Part shown: positions 22,750 to 33,038 of the stretch, in pieces
Position numbering within the stretch: position 1 is the first letter of the stretch
How the letters are laid out: each line of letters begins with the position of its first letter
DNA from: Xylogone sp. PMI_703
Taxonomy: Eukaryota > Ascomycota > Leotiomycetes
Reading direction: 5' to 3'
Length of the DNA: 64,000 nt
Assembly (NCBI GenBank): GCA_021399445.1
Contig: JAJTUQ010000006.1
Coordinates: 620,001-684,000 of the forward strand
The notes under the pieces: generated by a model
The model's input: only the letters and a program-made list of their open reading frames with translations
Database searches by the model: none
Told to the model about the DNA's origin: nothing
Translations under genes and position numbers: made by a program

Positions 22750-24963
22750 ATGAACAAAAGCTCTAGAATTCCACCTCCCACTAAACAACGGCGGCAATGG
22801 CGTACCAACAAGTCATGCTCTGTATTATTTGTTATAGGCTTTCTCCTATATAGTGCTGGCCTTCTTCCTAGAGATGCTTTGAAGTGGATGATAAATTGGG
22901 GGAAAGACCATGAAGCCCATAGTCCTTTCAGTTGGATGGAGGTTTGAGGCAGTCCCCGTCGGAAAAATCTGCGCTTGAGATTAACAGTCTCATAGTTGAT
23001 ACCATCTGAGCAACTCGCTTACGTAGATTGCTTTGATGGTTTCCGATGTGCGAGGTTGAGTGTTCCATTGAATTGGAACGTTACAGATCATAGTATCGGG
23101 CCACGAGTAGCAATTGCCGTGATCAAGTTGCCAGCGAAGGTGCCAGTCACGGATCCAAGATACGGAGGGGCCATAATCACAAACCCTGGTATATGCCACC
23201 GATGAAACTTGCAGTCTCCTACTTACACTTCTGTAGGTGGACCCGGGGAGTCCGGCGTGCATCAGGTTCTCAGCAGTGGGAAGCATATCCAGACCATTGT
23301 GGACTCCGCCGAATCGCCATCCATTGCGCCCAGCAATTCAACTGGAGCGAAGTTTTTTGATATTATCAGTTTCGATCCTCGAGGAGTTAATAATACTACA
23401 CATCGCCTCAAATGCTTCCCTGACGCATTCAAACAGCAAGCTTGGTCTCTAGGAAATGAAGATTATGGCGTACTTTGGGAGACAGATTCCATTCTGGGTC
23501 TCGAATGGTCAAGGGCCCAAGCTCTCGGTGGTAGTTGTTCGCGAGCACATGACGAAAACGACATAGTCAGATACTCGAACACTGCTCAAGTAGTAGAAGA
23601 TATGGTTGGGATTATCGAACGCCATGCAGAATGGAGGCAAGAAGAAGCAAGAAAATTGTCAGCACAGTTGCCTTCAACGGAGAGAAGGGGCATTCTTGAT
23701 CACACTGCTTGGAATACTGGTCAAGAGAAGATTCAGTATTGGGGGCAAAGCTACGGTACATTACTTGGGGAGACCTTCGCTGCGATGCATCCGGATAGAG
23801 TGTCTCGACTGGTTCTAGACGGGGTCGTCAATCCGATAGATCACTATAAAGGAGATTGGCTCACGAACCTGCTAGATTCAGATAAGATAATTACAGCGTT
23901 CTGTAACTACTGCTTTAAGGCAGGACCTGAAAAATGCCCTTTATATACCGGAAAGTCAGGGAGCGACGTGGAAAATCGGTTAGAAAAGATAATGATGAGT
24001 CTGAAGAATGATCCGATTCCGGTACCAGCATCTGAAGATCGCGGTCCAGAGATCATCACTTATGGAGATGCACTGTTGCGCATGTTATCAGGCATGTACT
24101 TCCCCTATGCGAAGGCGGAGAAATTCTTTCAGCAACTTGCACAACTGGAACAGCGGAATGGAACAGATATCGCAGTGCAGAAACAAAGTTGGTTGAAAGT
24201 CGCTGAAATCTCTGAGCAATGCCAAAGGGATGGGCCATTCTCCGATGCATGTGCCTCGAGCAATTACATCTCTGGGATGGGTCCCACGAGGACAATTGGA
24301 TGTATGGATATAGGTGGCATAGATAATCTTACCAAAGATAACTTTAGGAACTACATGCAGGAATTGAGGAATCAGAGCAAGTGGATAAGTACTAGCTGGG
24401 CTAGAAACAAGATGGGTTGTCTTGGATTCACCGTTAAACCAGCCTGGACTTTCCAAGGTTTGCAATGTTATTCAACATGTTCTCCTTGCATGACGCTGAT
24501 ATCTCACAGGCCCCATTTCTGGGAACACTTCTCATCCTCTACTGATCATTGGCAACACGCATGACACCGTGACACCATTACAAAGGTAAGTCTTTTGGCA
24601 TATTTCTAATAGCGAGGTTTACTTACAAGTCCAGTGCACGATTTGTATCTACATTATTCCCAGGGTCCACTGTTGTTCAACACGATTCAGATGGAGTCAG
24701 TATAGCTATCAGCCCTTTCTCAAGCTGTCACTAACACTTTACAGCATTGTTCATATTCTAATCCATCCCTATGTACAGGCAAGATCTTACGGAACTACTT
24801 TCAGACTGGCGAGGTTCCAAAATCCGGAACGGTCTGCAGTCCTGAATACAAACCGTTCATCGGTTGTTTACACAAAGACGAACATGGAGAATGCCGGAAA
24901 TTGGAGGAAAATGATCAAAAGATGTGGGAAGCTATGGTTGCTATTACAGGGGCGGCGCCTTAG
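22750..24963 (+). CDS. TAP-like alpha/beta hydrolase (tripeptidyl aminopeptidase-like), membrane-anchored
   Basis: 653 aa in six exons. A basic N-terminus followed by a hydrophobic segment (SVLFVIGFLLYSAGLL) indicates a signal anchor. The alpha/beta-hydrolase core shows ARLSVPLNW, NPGGPGESG (oxyanion loop), FFDIISFDPRGV, and the nucleophile elbow GQSYGT. The C-terminal TAP-like part (PF08386) supplies Asp in GNTHDTVTP and His in DSDGHCS. Introns: 22942-22995 (weak donor GTTTGA), 23189-23236, 24458-24509, 24586-24634 and 24696-24744. All are needed and all join in frame. Fungal members are secreted or membrane-bound peptidases or esterases. The exact substrate is unknown. Confidence 0.9.
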
Positions 24964-25348
24964 AAAGTGCATACATCGGATATTATACGATAGAAGAAGA
25001 TATATCAGCATCTAGACCGCTTTGATAGATGAATTTACTTGCATTATATTTGAGTTTTCAAGCCGTCCACGTATCACAACTGCATGAATTAATAGGTAGT
25101 TCATGATCCATTCGTAGAAGATGATTTCAGAATTCGAGGCAAAATTTCGTTATTAAAAGTATTCCTACATCAACTAACAGATGGGTATTCAGATTCCCGT
25201 AACAGTCGTGTCTTCCTTTCTATCCGCAAATCGTAGAAGAAATTACCAACTCTGTCCCCCATAAAAATACATGAATCATATAACTGCATAAACCAACTCC
25301 TCCCGTCTCACACCTTTATTAATACCGCTCCAGTCTCTTCAAACATTC
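24964..25348. other. Convergent intergenic, no gene seen
   Basis: 3' regions of the hydrolase and the small membrane protein. Nothing recognised. Confidence 0.6.
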
Positions 25349-25672
25349 CTAATACTTCTGAGGCCTAGCCGGCGACCTAGCTGGAATCTCTGGGACATCA
25401 ACCTCTCCTGCTTGAATGCGCTGCTCCTTCTCGTCTCTGAAATCGTAATATGGAGGCGGTATCGTCATCGAAGTATTAACCCTCCTTAAGTAGTCCTCCT
25501 CGTTCTCTATAAACTCTCGAGGTTGCTGAGCTTGATATTGAGGATGAGACTGAGGATTCTTCTTGGCCGCCTTCTTGGCTTTGTGTCGGTTTAATCTAGA
25601 GTTTGGGTCTTTCTTTTGCTGTCTGTAGACGACGGCGCCAGTGGCGGCTACGAGGATGAGACCGAGGACCAT
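25349..25672 (-). CDS. Small single-pass membrane protein, 107 aa
   Basis: Single exon from ATG 25672 to TAA. The first 16 residues (MVLGLILVAATGAVVYR) form a membrane segment or signal anchor, followed by a strongly basic stretch (HKAKKAAKKN), a Q/P-rich segment, and an acidic-proline C-terminus (EVDVPEIPARSPARP). The composition looks like a conserved fungal hypothetical protein; I cannot name it. The positively charged flank after the membrane segment suggests the C-terminus stays in the cytosol. Confidence 0.6.
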   Translation of the reverse strand: MVLGLILVAATGAVVYRQQKKDPNSRLNRHKAKKAAKKNPQSHPQYQAQQPREFIENEEDYLRRVNTSMTIPPPYYDFRDEKEQRIQAGEVDVPEIPARSPARPQKY

Positions 25673-26459
25673 TTTTATGAATATTCAGGCTGTAGTAGGT
25701 ATGAGGAGTTATGATGGTTTCAACTCTGACGAGCAATTCAAAGTGGAAGCAGAAGTCGCTATATTGTGGTATACTAAATCCTCTCTCCAAGATATTCTAC
25801 AGCAAAGAAACTCACGACGTATATATACCACATCACCAGCCAAACTACTGTACGCGTAATTCCAAATAATGCTAATCCGCCGCCTCCATCACTTCTTCCA
25901 GCTCACCACTAACAATTCACCACGACTAGGCACCGTCCTCCAACCAAGCCGAGCCGCGCCCCCTTCAGCCCCTTCCACGTACGCGCGTATTCGTTTACTG
26001 TGGTATGGCGCAGCAGCAAGCTCTAAGCCACGCGACAAGAGTTGCGATAAACGAACAGATTCTAGATTCCCCATAAGAACCAAAACTACGCAAGATCAAC
26101 CTGCAGGAACCGGACGGACATGGAGAGATTATAGCCCGAGACTTTAATTACTGTGCTTATTCCTCTGTTCACCTAGATGGCTTTGATCCGCGACGAGTTT
26201 CTCATCTTGGAATTTTTGTTATGGATGGGGCTGAGGGCTTGGCGTTGAGCTACTTCCTCGGTGTTACGAGAAGGTTTTCTTGGCGAATTACTTGTTACAA
26301 AACTGTGAAAAATTCCTAGAAAATCCATTTGTAAAAGCTTCTACTTCCATATTGCTGGTGCGGGTTTGGCTCGTGTAGAGGAGTAAACTAATGGACTTTG
26401 CCAGGGACTTAATTATATGCTTATGTAATAAGGATGCGGAGCTTTGTTCATATGATACA
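25673..26459. other. Upstream region, no supported gene
   Basis: Promoter side of the small membrane protein. A 92-codon ORF on + at 25869-26147 has no recognisable features and is not called. Confidence 0.5.
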
Positions 26460-26467
26460 GTATTAAG
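26460..26467. repeat. Left 8-bp target-site duplication of hAT element
   Basis: GTATTAAG, identical to 29757-29764 on the other side of the element. Eight-bp duplications are characteristic of hAT insertion. Confidence 0.95.
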
Positions 26468-26485
26468 CAGTGTGGGGAATAGTGT
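26468..26485 (+). repeat. hAT left terminal inverted repeat
   Basis: 18 bp, identical to the reverse complement of 29739-29756. Confidence 0.95.
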
Positions 26486-26494
26486 CACGGCCGT

Positions 26495-26600
26495 AATACG
26501 CCTCTGTATTTGAGACATAAATACAGACAGCCTGTATTCCAATACACTGTATTTTTTAGACATACACACGGAATACAATACAGTACAATACACCCGTTTG
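26495..26600. repeat. hAT left subterminal hexamer cluster
   Basis: About eight copies of TGTATT or its complement AATACA in roughly 105 bp, plus a segment (TGTATTTTTTAGACA... ACACGGAATACA) recurring in similar form and the same orientation near 29647. Subterminal repeats of this kind bind transposase in known hAT elements. Confidence 0.75.
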
Positions 26601-26606
26601 GCCGTA

Positions 26607-28965
26607 TTACAAGCGTATTAAAGTGGGGCCACTTAAACCTGCACAACCTCTTGACTCCTCTGTATATACGCTCAGGCCCTTAATCTTCTGCCAGGACTTG
26701 AGGCTCTCAATCATCTCTATCGTATCTGCTTTGAGACGATTTCGTCTATCAGAGACGGTAATGTTTGAAGACGAAAACAGACGTTCCACTGATGCTGACA
26801 TTGCAGGAATCGAGAGTATATCAAGCGCCATTTTGGAAAGGTTTGGATAGTCTCGTTGTTGCTCTGGTAAGAGCCACCATGTACGCACGTCGTCAAAGTC
26901 ATGATGCGGAGGTATGCGTATATAGCGAGCGTACTCGTCTCCGTTTGGCGTTGATACTCTAGGCACACGTGAGAGAGACCTTGGGAGCTTGCGTGAGGAC
27001 ATACCTTGATGCATGTTTCCCCTGCTTCCACTGGTTGAAGTTGCTGACCTTAGCACTACTTGGAGTGTCGATTTGATTAACGAGTGTGGTACTGGGTCGA
27101 TATTTTGTCTTCCATAGGCCAGCAACTGATTCCCTCGCCCCTTGTATCCAAGTTTGCTCCCAGTTCTTGTCAATATACTCCCACTTATAAGCGGGGTTCA
27201 GTACAAGAGCTGCAACGTAGGCTGGCGAATCAGAGGTCTTCTCGTAGTATTTGACCAGCTTTGACCAGCCGGCGTTGATGCAAGGCCCGAGAACCGGGTC
27301 GTCTTTAAACTCCACCTTCTTGGTTTCAAAAAGCTCTAATATGTAGTCCATGGCAGGCAGGACGTCGTCAAGTGTGGACATCGAGGACTCGAGCGAAAGA
27401 AGAGTCTCGTGTAGCTCTCTGAGAAAGTCGCAGATCTGTATTTGTGGACATGTTAGTGGTAGGTGGCCAGGGAGAAGGTCCAGGACTAGTGTAGCATGCC
27501 TTTTCGAGCGTCTCCCAATCCTCTTGCGACAACTTACCCTCGTCATCACCCTCTAACCAAATGTCATAGAATTGATTGACTGCTTTTTGGAGGTGCAGTC
27601 CACGTTCAATTAGCTTAAACCAAGAGCCCCAGCGTGTCGCGTTATCTTGTGGTAACGTGAGGCCTTTACTAAGGGTTTTAAACTTGGCGAGAAGTTGAGG
27701 TGATGCGTGTATCTTAGCACATAAGTTGTGAAGCTTTCCTAGAGGTCCTGCTTTCTTCCAGTCCTTTAACTGCTGCGTACTTGTATCGCTATCATCGATT
27801 TGATCATGTTCACTAACAGAGAGGAAGGCATGAGTTGCAAGGTTTAGAATATGACCCTGGCAACGTATACGATGATGGCGAGGCTGGTACTCTTGTGGGA
27901 TTGCTATGCGCAATTAGATGGGAGCTCCACTACAACAAGTGGCTACATACCGATTGACACTTCTCTTAGCATCGCGTCGTTATTGGGTGCGTTATCCATC
28001 TGGAAATAGCCAAGTCGGGGAGTTATGTCAAAATCGTCGATGGCCCGTCGGATGTGTAGACTCAAGTTCTCGCCCGTATGCGGCCCATCAACCTCTTTTA
28101 AGCATATCAAGGCCTCTTCTAGGTCACCTTGGGAGTTGACAAAGTGTGCGATGGCACCTAACAGAGCTAGATCATTCCCGGACGTCCAGAGGTCAGTGGA
28201 AATATGGATACAGGAACGAGAGGCTTGGAGCTGCTCTTTGACTTGCTGTTTGTAGAAGTCGAATTGACGTATTATCCAAGACCGTATCGTATGATGATCT
28301 TCCGGGAGCCACGGTTCAATCTGACGGTTGAGGTATACTAGGAGATTCCTGAAAGACGAGCACTCGACTAAGCGTAGTGGAAGATTACATTCTGTAATAA
28401 AAGTAGTAATCAAGACCTCTAGCTGGTCGGGGTTGACATCTGCTTGGTCAATATAGTCGTCACTACTAAGACTGCTCCCGAAACTGCCTTCCAAACTCTC
28501 TCTAAAACAACGGCGTTTTTGAGGGTTAGCAGTTGCAGTTATAAGAGAACCTTCTATTGACATCTGCCTTTTCCTTGCTCTCTCTTGACGGAGCGATAGC
28601 TCACTAATGTTATGATTGACCTGTAAGTGGACCTTGATCAGTCGCGTACCCCCGTTCAGGAGGTATCTCTTAGAGCAGTATTTACACCTCCACTCTAACT
28701 TGTTTGCGGCATTAAAGTATTGAGTACTCGTATCTACGTCCGGCATGTGTTTATATACCCAGGAAGTTCGATTGCGGGATATCGTAGGTGTGTGGCAATC
28801 TGGGTCGAGAGAGGATGGAGCAGAGGACGATTGCGGAGTAGAGACATCAGATATTGACAGTTGAAAAGGGTCGTATTCGTATGGAAGGAAAGGGACCTCG
28901 AGCTCGTCACATTGAAGCGAGGGAGGGCTAGAGCATCGTTGCGTACTGTTGTCGACTAAGGCCAT
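26607..28965 (-). CDS. hAT transposase with BED zinc finger
   Basis: 733 aa in four exons, apparently intact. The BED-type finger lies at about residues 65-120 (WVYKHMP..., C-K-Y-C-S-K-R-Y, then H-L-Q-V-N-H). The catalytic RNase H-like core includes ISTDLWTSGND and HRIRCQGHILNLA, and TRWGSW. The C-terminal dimerisation region reads DILSIPAMSASVERLFSSS and SDRRNRLKADTIEM. Introns: 27904-27950 (GTATGT...GCATAG), 27436-27499, and 26959-27004 (GTATGT...CCTAG). The middle intron has a GC donor (GCATGC...TACAG), the only way to join L-E-K to I-C-D-F-L-R-E-L-H; a past T-to-C change in a GTATGC donor would explain it. If this donor fails, the transposase would be truncated after about residue 500. 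Confidence 0.9.
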
Positions 28966-29593
28966 AACTTAGTTGAGTGCTTGAGTGGCTGAGTGATTGA
29001 GCCATAGGAGGGTAGGTAGGAGTAAGTAGGAGGACGCGCCCTTATATAGGTAGAAAGATCACTCTACAAGGATGTCGGTGATTTGTTTTCGCGTTTTCAA
29101 AACAGAACCTAAGCCGAATCAAGAATACTTTCGGAGCTTATATCTTGACTACAAGGTAAGTTACCATCCAAATAAGAAATTAATTGGAAACAAATATGTT
29201 AGAGCTATCGAATAAGCCTACTCCGGCGAGGTTTACTTGCGTTCTGGTGCTGTAAACTTGTAGCGTGTGTAAAAGGAAAAATGGAGCCCCAGTACATATA
29301 TTCTGAAGCTATTCCCAACTTCAAAATCATTAAAAGAAGTCACATTTTAGAAAACCTTAAAACTAGTTAACACAGCAGTCTAAAAAGTATCAAAATTGGA
29401 TTTATTTGACAGCCTTACCTTAGCCTGGAGCTTTATTAGGTTAAGGCCGTCCATACTATTGTAGTGTCGTTAGGGAAGAAGCTATGGACGTCTATCATAT
29501 GCATTACCCCAGGAATGGCTTAAGCGAACCCAAGAAATCAAAGGGTGCTGTGGCTGAATTGAGTCGGGATTGAGGCTGAGCAGCACCCCTGCA

Positions 29594-29735
29594 AATACAG
29601 GCGTATACAGACTGTATTACGCTTACACTGCTGTATTATACTGTATTGTATTTTTTTCTAACCACGCACGGAATACAGCCACTGTATTGTAATAAACTGT
29701 ATCTGTATTGTATTACAGAGCCTGTATTGTATACG
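29594..29735. repeat. hAT right subterminal hexamer cluster
   Basis: About ten TGTATT/AATACA hexamers in roughly 140 bp, matching the left subterminal cluster in type and density. Confidence 0.75.
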
Positions 29736-29738
29736 GCT

Positions 29739-29756
29739 ACACTATTCCCCACACTG
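29739..29756 (-). repeat. hAT right terminal inverted repeat
   Basis: ACACTATTCCCCACACTG, the exact inverse of the left terminus. Confidence 0.95.
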
Positions 29757-29764
29757 GTATTAAG
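29757..29764. repeat. Right 8-bp target-site duplication of hAT element
   Basis: GTATTAAG, identical to 26460-26467. Confidence 0.95.
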
Positions 29765-30191
29765 CGTTTCCCAACTGTGGAGTTTTCCTACCCTCTTTAC
29801 AAAATTGAATGTGTCTTTGGGTACCACTATTGAAGAGCTCCTAATAGTTAACTCTTCCTAGCCACCTTGGTGACTTGATTCTTGACATGTTACAATTCAA
29901 TTGATATTGTATTAATTGATCAATATGATAGCCTGTTTTACAGGGTAAACTTATGTTAATCAATCATTTGCTCGCTAATTTTTAGTGTAGCGTTTCACAA
30001 CATGAGAGCGTTAGTTTTGATGGAGTCTTTCCACCTCTAGCAAAACTATTTCTCCTGTGCTGGTCTATAAGGCATATTGCTGGTGAAATTAGAATCGTAG
30101 AATATCACACACACCTCTCCGCGATAGACTATGACGTCTCCTTAACAACAACTATCTGAGTTGAGTACTATTCTACAACCGAGTTCGAAAC
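29765..30191. other. Intergenic, promoter side of the DUF6604 gene
   Basis: No gene seen. The flank of the transposon and the leader of the following gene. Confidence 0.6.
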
Positions 30192-33038
30192 ATGGCAGAC
30201 CAAAATTCTTATCTCAAATACAAACGAGATACTAGACACTTGCTCTATTGGATGATACACACCTCGAACAGCATTGTGAAAAGTTCACCGCCAACACAGG
30301 ACTTGGACGGCATAACCATTACGGTCAATACAACTGGTCAAATCCCCGCGTCTGCTGTGATACCCATTGCGAAGCTCATTGCAAAGCATATTCAACCAAT
30401 TCCATCCACTATCTATCGCCTTTTTCAATCTGTCATTGCAGCAAGAATAGCTGCCCATCAAATCTTCCAACAGATTGTTGCTAGAAACCCTGATCCAGAT
30501 ATTGAGAAGAGCAATGCATCCCATAGACGATTTATTGACATTCTTACAGATGCTTTCAACGCTTTAGGAGGTAAAGCCTGGTTATCAGAACAGAAAGCTG
30601 GCGCTAAGAGCGATAATGAGAATGATGAAGATGTTATCTTTGCAAACAAGTTTGCGTCTCTTGGAATTGATGAAGATAATGATGAAGACGAACCTGAAGA
30701 GGCCGTAGAAACTCCAGAAGACGTTACCAATGTCTCGTCGGCACGTCCTAGAAGGTCTACTCGAACTGGAAAGAAGCGTAAAGGAGGGAAGAGAGGTAAG
30801 AGAGGAAAGCCAAAGTCTAAAAGCCAGGAAGCGAGCCTCGAAGATGTACCACTGGAAAGCTATCGCATTATCGAAGATGACACAGGTATTATTACTGACT
30901 ATCTCATGGCTATCTATTCACTCATACAACAATGGACGGAACTCCGCGATTACACACAAGGCATATGGCATAATGTAGCATACGACAACCTCAATAGCGC
31001 TGTTGCTGGGAGCCTATGTAACATAGCTATTGCAATGGTGAAACAAGCCGAATCTGCGATATTCGTAGAATTCCCTGGACATGAATCTTACGAGACAGTT
31101 ATGAAGACTATCACCCGTGGTGACCCAGAGAAGGCACAAGGCATGTTTCAATTGGCTATGTATCAAGTTCATCCTGATACTGGGGTCTTGAGAACCGTCC
31201 AGCAAACAGATATAGATATCAAAGAGCAATTTCTGATCTACACATACACTGACTTAGTCGATTTCATTACTGATTTCCAGAAGACACGAAGTGGCAAACC
31301 TACCAAACCCATGCTCTCCGAAATTCGCGATTGGGATCCTCATTTCAATCTCCAGCAAGCCAACAAGACACAGCGTGTTAAGTGGCGTCGGGCATACACG
31401 ATCAACTGGCTATACGACCTTGTGAACCTATTTTCAGCGATTGTTATTCAGCGTATCAAAATGAAGGGGCAACACTGGGTTCTTGAGAATGTAGATTGGT
31501 CCATAACAGGGCCCTGGAACCAACATCGAAGGTTATTTGGCTTGAATGAGTTTGCTGGAGTAATTACATCTTTAGCTATGCAGAAACCTGGCACTGACAT
31601 ACGAAAACGAATTTCTCCTCACCATGTATTTGAGCTTCAATGTATTGTTGATTCCTTTGCAGCATCTAGAGGCTGGTCCATCGACAACCTAAGGGGTCAC
31701 GTTCTTTGTCCACCCGCACTAGAATTCCGTCCAAGAAGAGATGTTGATTTGTTCTTAGACCGTGAGAATCAGAGACAAGGTCACGGATACTGCCACCCGG
31801 TAGACGTCTTGATTCAGTTCTTTGAGAAGGATGCTATGATGCATGGTGATCCACGCCGCAATCAAGAGGTGTCTGAAATACTAAAAATCGCTCAGGAAGA
31901 CTTCGTAGATTGGCTCGGAGAATCCAAGTATATGTACGGTCTAACACACATTCCTCCGTCTCGATTCTCCAGTACCAATGCGAATGGATTATGGGAATAC
32001 TCTCCGTTCCTCTGTGGTGTTGGTTTAGGGGAAGCGCTAGAAATTGCTTACAGCTTAAACTTCTTCATATGGGATAGGATCCCAGAGCCAATTTGCCTTA
32101 TACATTTACACAATATGCTTGTGCAGAAAGGCTTTATTGGTAAAGAAGTCGGACTCTATGCGAGTTTCCAGGAAATATTTCCCACTGCATTTTTTGTTGA
32201 TGGCAAGGCTCCTACATCCGATTTTATAGGAGCATTTGCGGAAATATGCGCCAAGACTGGTTCTCGCCGTGCGACCTTCGAAAGGCAGGCAATTAGACGA
32301 AGTGCCCTTCGAACAGGCGCAGACATATATGCACTTTGGAATCCCAAGGCCAATCGTTTCTTCACGCAAAAATCATTGCTTAGACTTTTTGCTGAGGCAG
32401 ACTGGATACCCGAACGCATTCCCGATGAGGATATTCACTTGATGTCAGTGCTAAGCATGGCCCGTCTGTCACAAACCAAGATCATAACGGATCCGGAGAC
32501 AGGAAAGAGGGTATTGGATAGTACAGAACTTGTCAAACGCGCAAGGTCTGCAGGAATGAGTGACGACACTCTTATTGCAATGTCGCATAGCATAGACGCT
32601 TTAAGTACGGACCCAATCAACCAACATCATCTCGATCAGATTTTGCATTCACTACCAGAAGGCTACACAATGGGCACCCCCAAGTCTGGCCGCGAGAGGA
32701 TTTTTACCGGCAGTGGATTACTGGACCTTATCAAGCTTGACTTTGTTAAGCAGCTTTCTGGTGATCTGCCGGTCTTAGCAGCGAACTACGTCTGGATAAC
32801 TGTGCAGTTTATGATGCTGTTTCTTCGTATTGAGGATGAATTGAAGCGCTTGCGTAACCCACTATGGGTTCGTGCTTATGAGGAGGACCCGGTGCTAATG
32901 AGTAATAAGAGGAGTTCATTGACTGCATTAGTATTAGCCGAGCAAGATGAGGAGTGTATGGAAGTTATGGCAAGGCTGTTTCAAGATCCAAGGGTAGGAT
33001 TCATGACTCATCTTTACTGGGACGTGGATGATGAGTGA
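30192..33038 (+). CDS. DUF6604-domain protein, 948 aa
   Basis: Single exon from ATG 30192 to TGA. The N-terminal 250 residues match the fungal DUF6604 domain by pattern: SYLKYKRDTRHLLYWMIHTS, then T-G-Q-I-P, and a later W-L-S-E-Q. A low-complexity linker at residues about 150-225 has acidic (DEDNDEDEPEEAVE) and very basic (KKRKGGKRGKRGKPKSKS) blocks that could be a nuclear localisation signal. The large C-terminal part is helical-looking with no motif I can name. DUF6604 proteins are large, multi-copy and uncharacterised in Pezizomycotina. The reading frame is undamaged and unusually long for an intronless gene in this window. Confidence 0.85.
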   Translation: MADQNSYLKYKRDTRHLLYWMIHTSNSIVKSSPPTQDLDGITITVNTTGQIPASAVIPIAKLIAKHIQPIPSTIYRLFQSVIAARIAAHQIFQQIVARNPDPDIEKSNASHRRFIDILTDAFNALGGKAWLSEQKAGAKSDNENDEDVIFANKFASLGIDEDNDEDEPEEAVETPEDVTNVSSARPRRSTRTGKKRKGGKRGKRGKPKSKSQEASLEDVPLESYRIIEDDTGIITDYLMAIYSLIQQWTELRDYTQGIWHNVAYDNLNSAVAGSLCNIAIAMVKQAESAIFVEFPGHESYETVMKTITRGDPEKAQGMFQLAMYQVHPDTGVLRTVQQTDIDIKEQFLIYTYTDLVDFITDFQKTRSGKPTKPMLSEIRDWDPHFNLQQANKTQRVKWRRAYTINWLYDLVNLFSAIVIQRIKMKGQHWVLENVDWSITGPWNQHRRLFGLNEFAGVITSLAMQKPGTDIRKRISPHHVFELQCIVDSFAASRGWSIDNLRGHVLCPPALEFRPRRDVDLFLDRENQRQGHGYCHPVDVLIQFFEKDAMMHGDPRRNQEVSEILKIAQEDFVDWLGESKYMYGLTHIPPSRFSSTNANGLWEYSPFLCGVGLGEALEIAYSLNFFIWDRIPEPICLIHLHNMLVQKGFIGKEVGLYASFQEIFPTAFFVDGKAPTSDFIGAFAEICAKTGSRRATFERQAIRRSALRTGADIYALWNPKANRFFTQKSLLRLFAEADWIPERIPDEDIHLMSVLSMARLSQTKIITDPETGKRVLDSTELVKRARSAGMSDDTLIAMSHSIDALSTDPINQHHLDQILHSLPEGYTMGTPKSGRERIFTGSGLLDLIKLDFVKQLSGDLPVLAANYVWITVQFMMLFLRIEDELKRLRNPLWVRAYEEDPVLMSNKRSSLTALVLAEQDEECMEVMARLFQDPRVGFMTHLYWDVDDE

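Larger units (their letters stand above)
26468..29756. mobile_element. Complete hAT-superfamily DNA transposon (3289 bp)
   Basis: Bounded by perfect 18-bp terminal inverted repeats (CAGTGTGGGGAATAGTGT at 26468-26485 and its reverse complement at 29739-29756) inside an exact 8-bp duplication GTATTAAG. Both subterminal regions are crowded with TGTATT/AATACA hexamers. It contains one transposase gene on the minus strand that appears intact after splicing. Perfect TIRs and TSD suggest recent insertion. It lies in an intergenic region and interrupts no recognised gene. Confidence 0.95.

Noticed and set aside
25869..26147. 92-codon ORF on + near the small membrane protein
   Set aside because: Low-complexity Pro/Ser/Arg composition with no family pattern or splice context.
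27368..27913. Transposase truncated by frameshift at about 27.5 kb
   Set aside because: A GC-AG intron (27436-27499) joins the two frames exactly, so a frameshift is not required.
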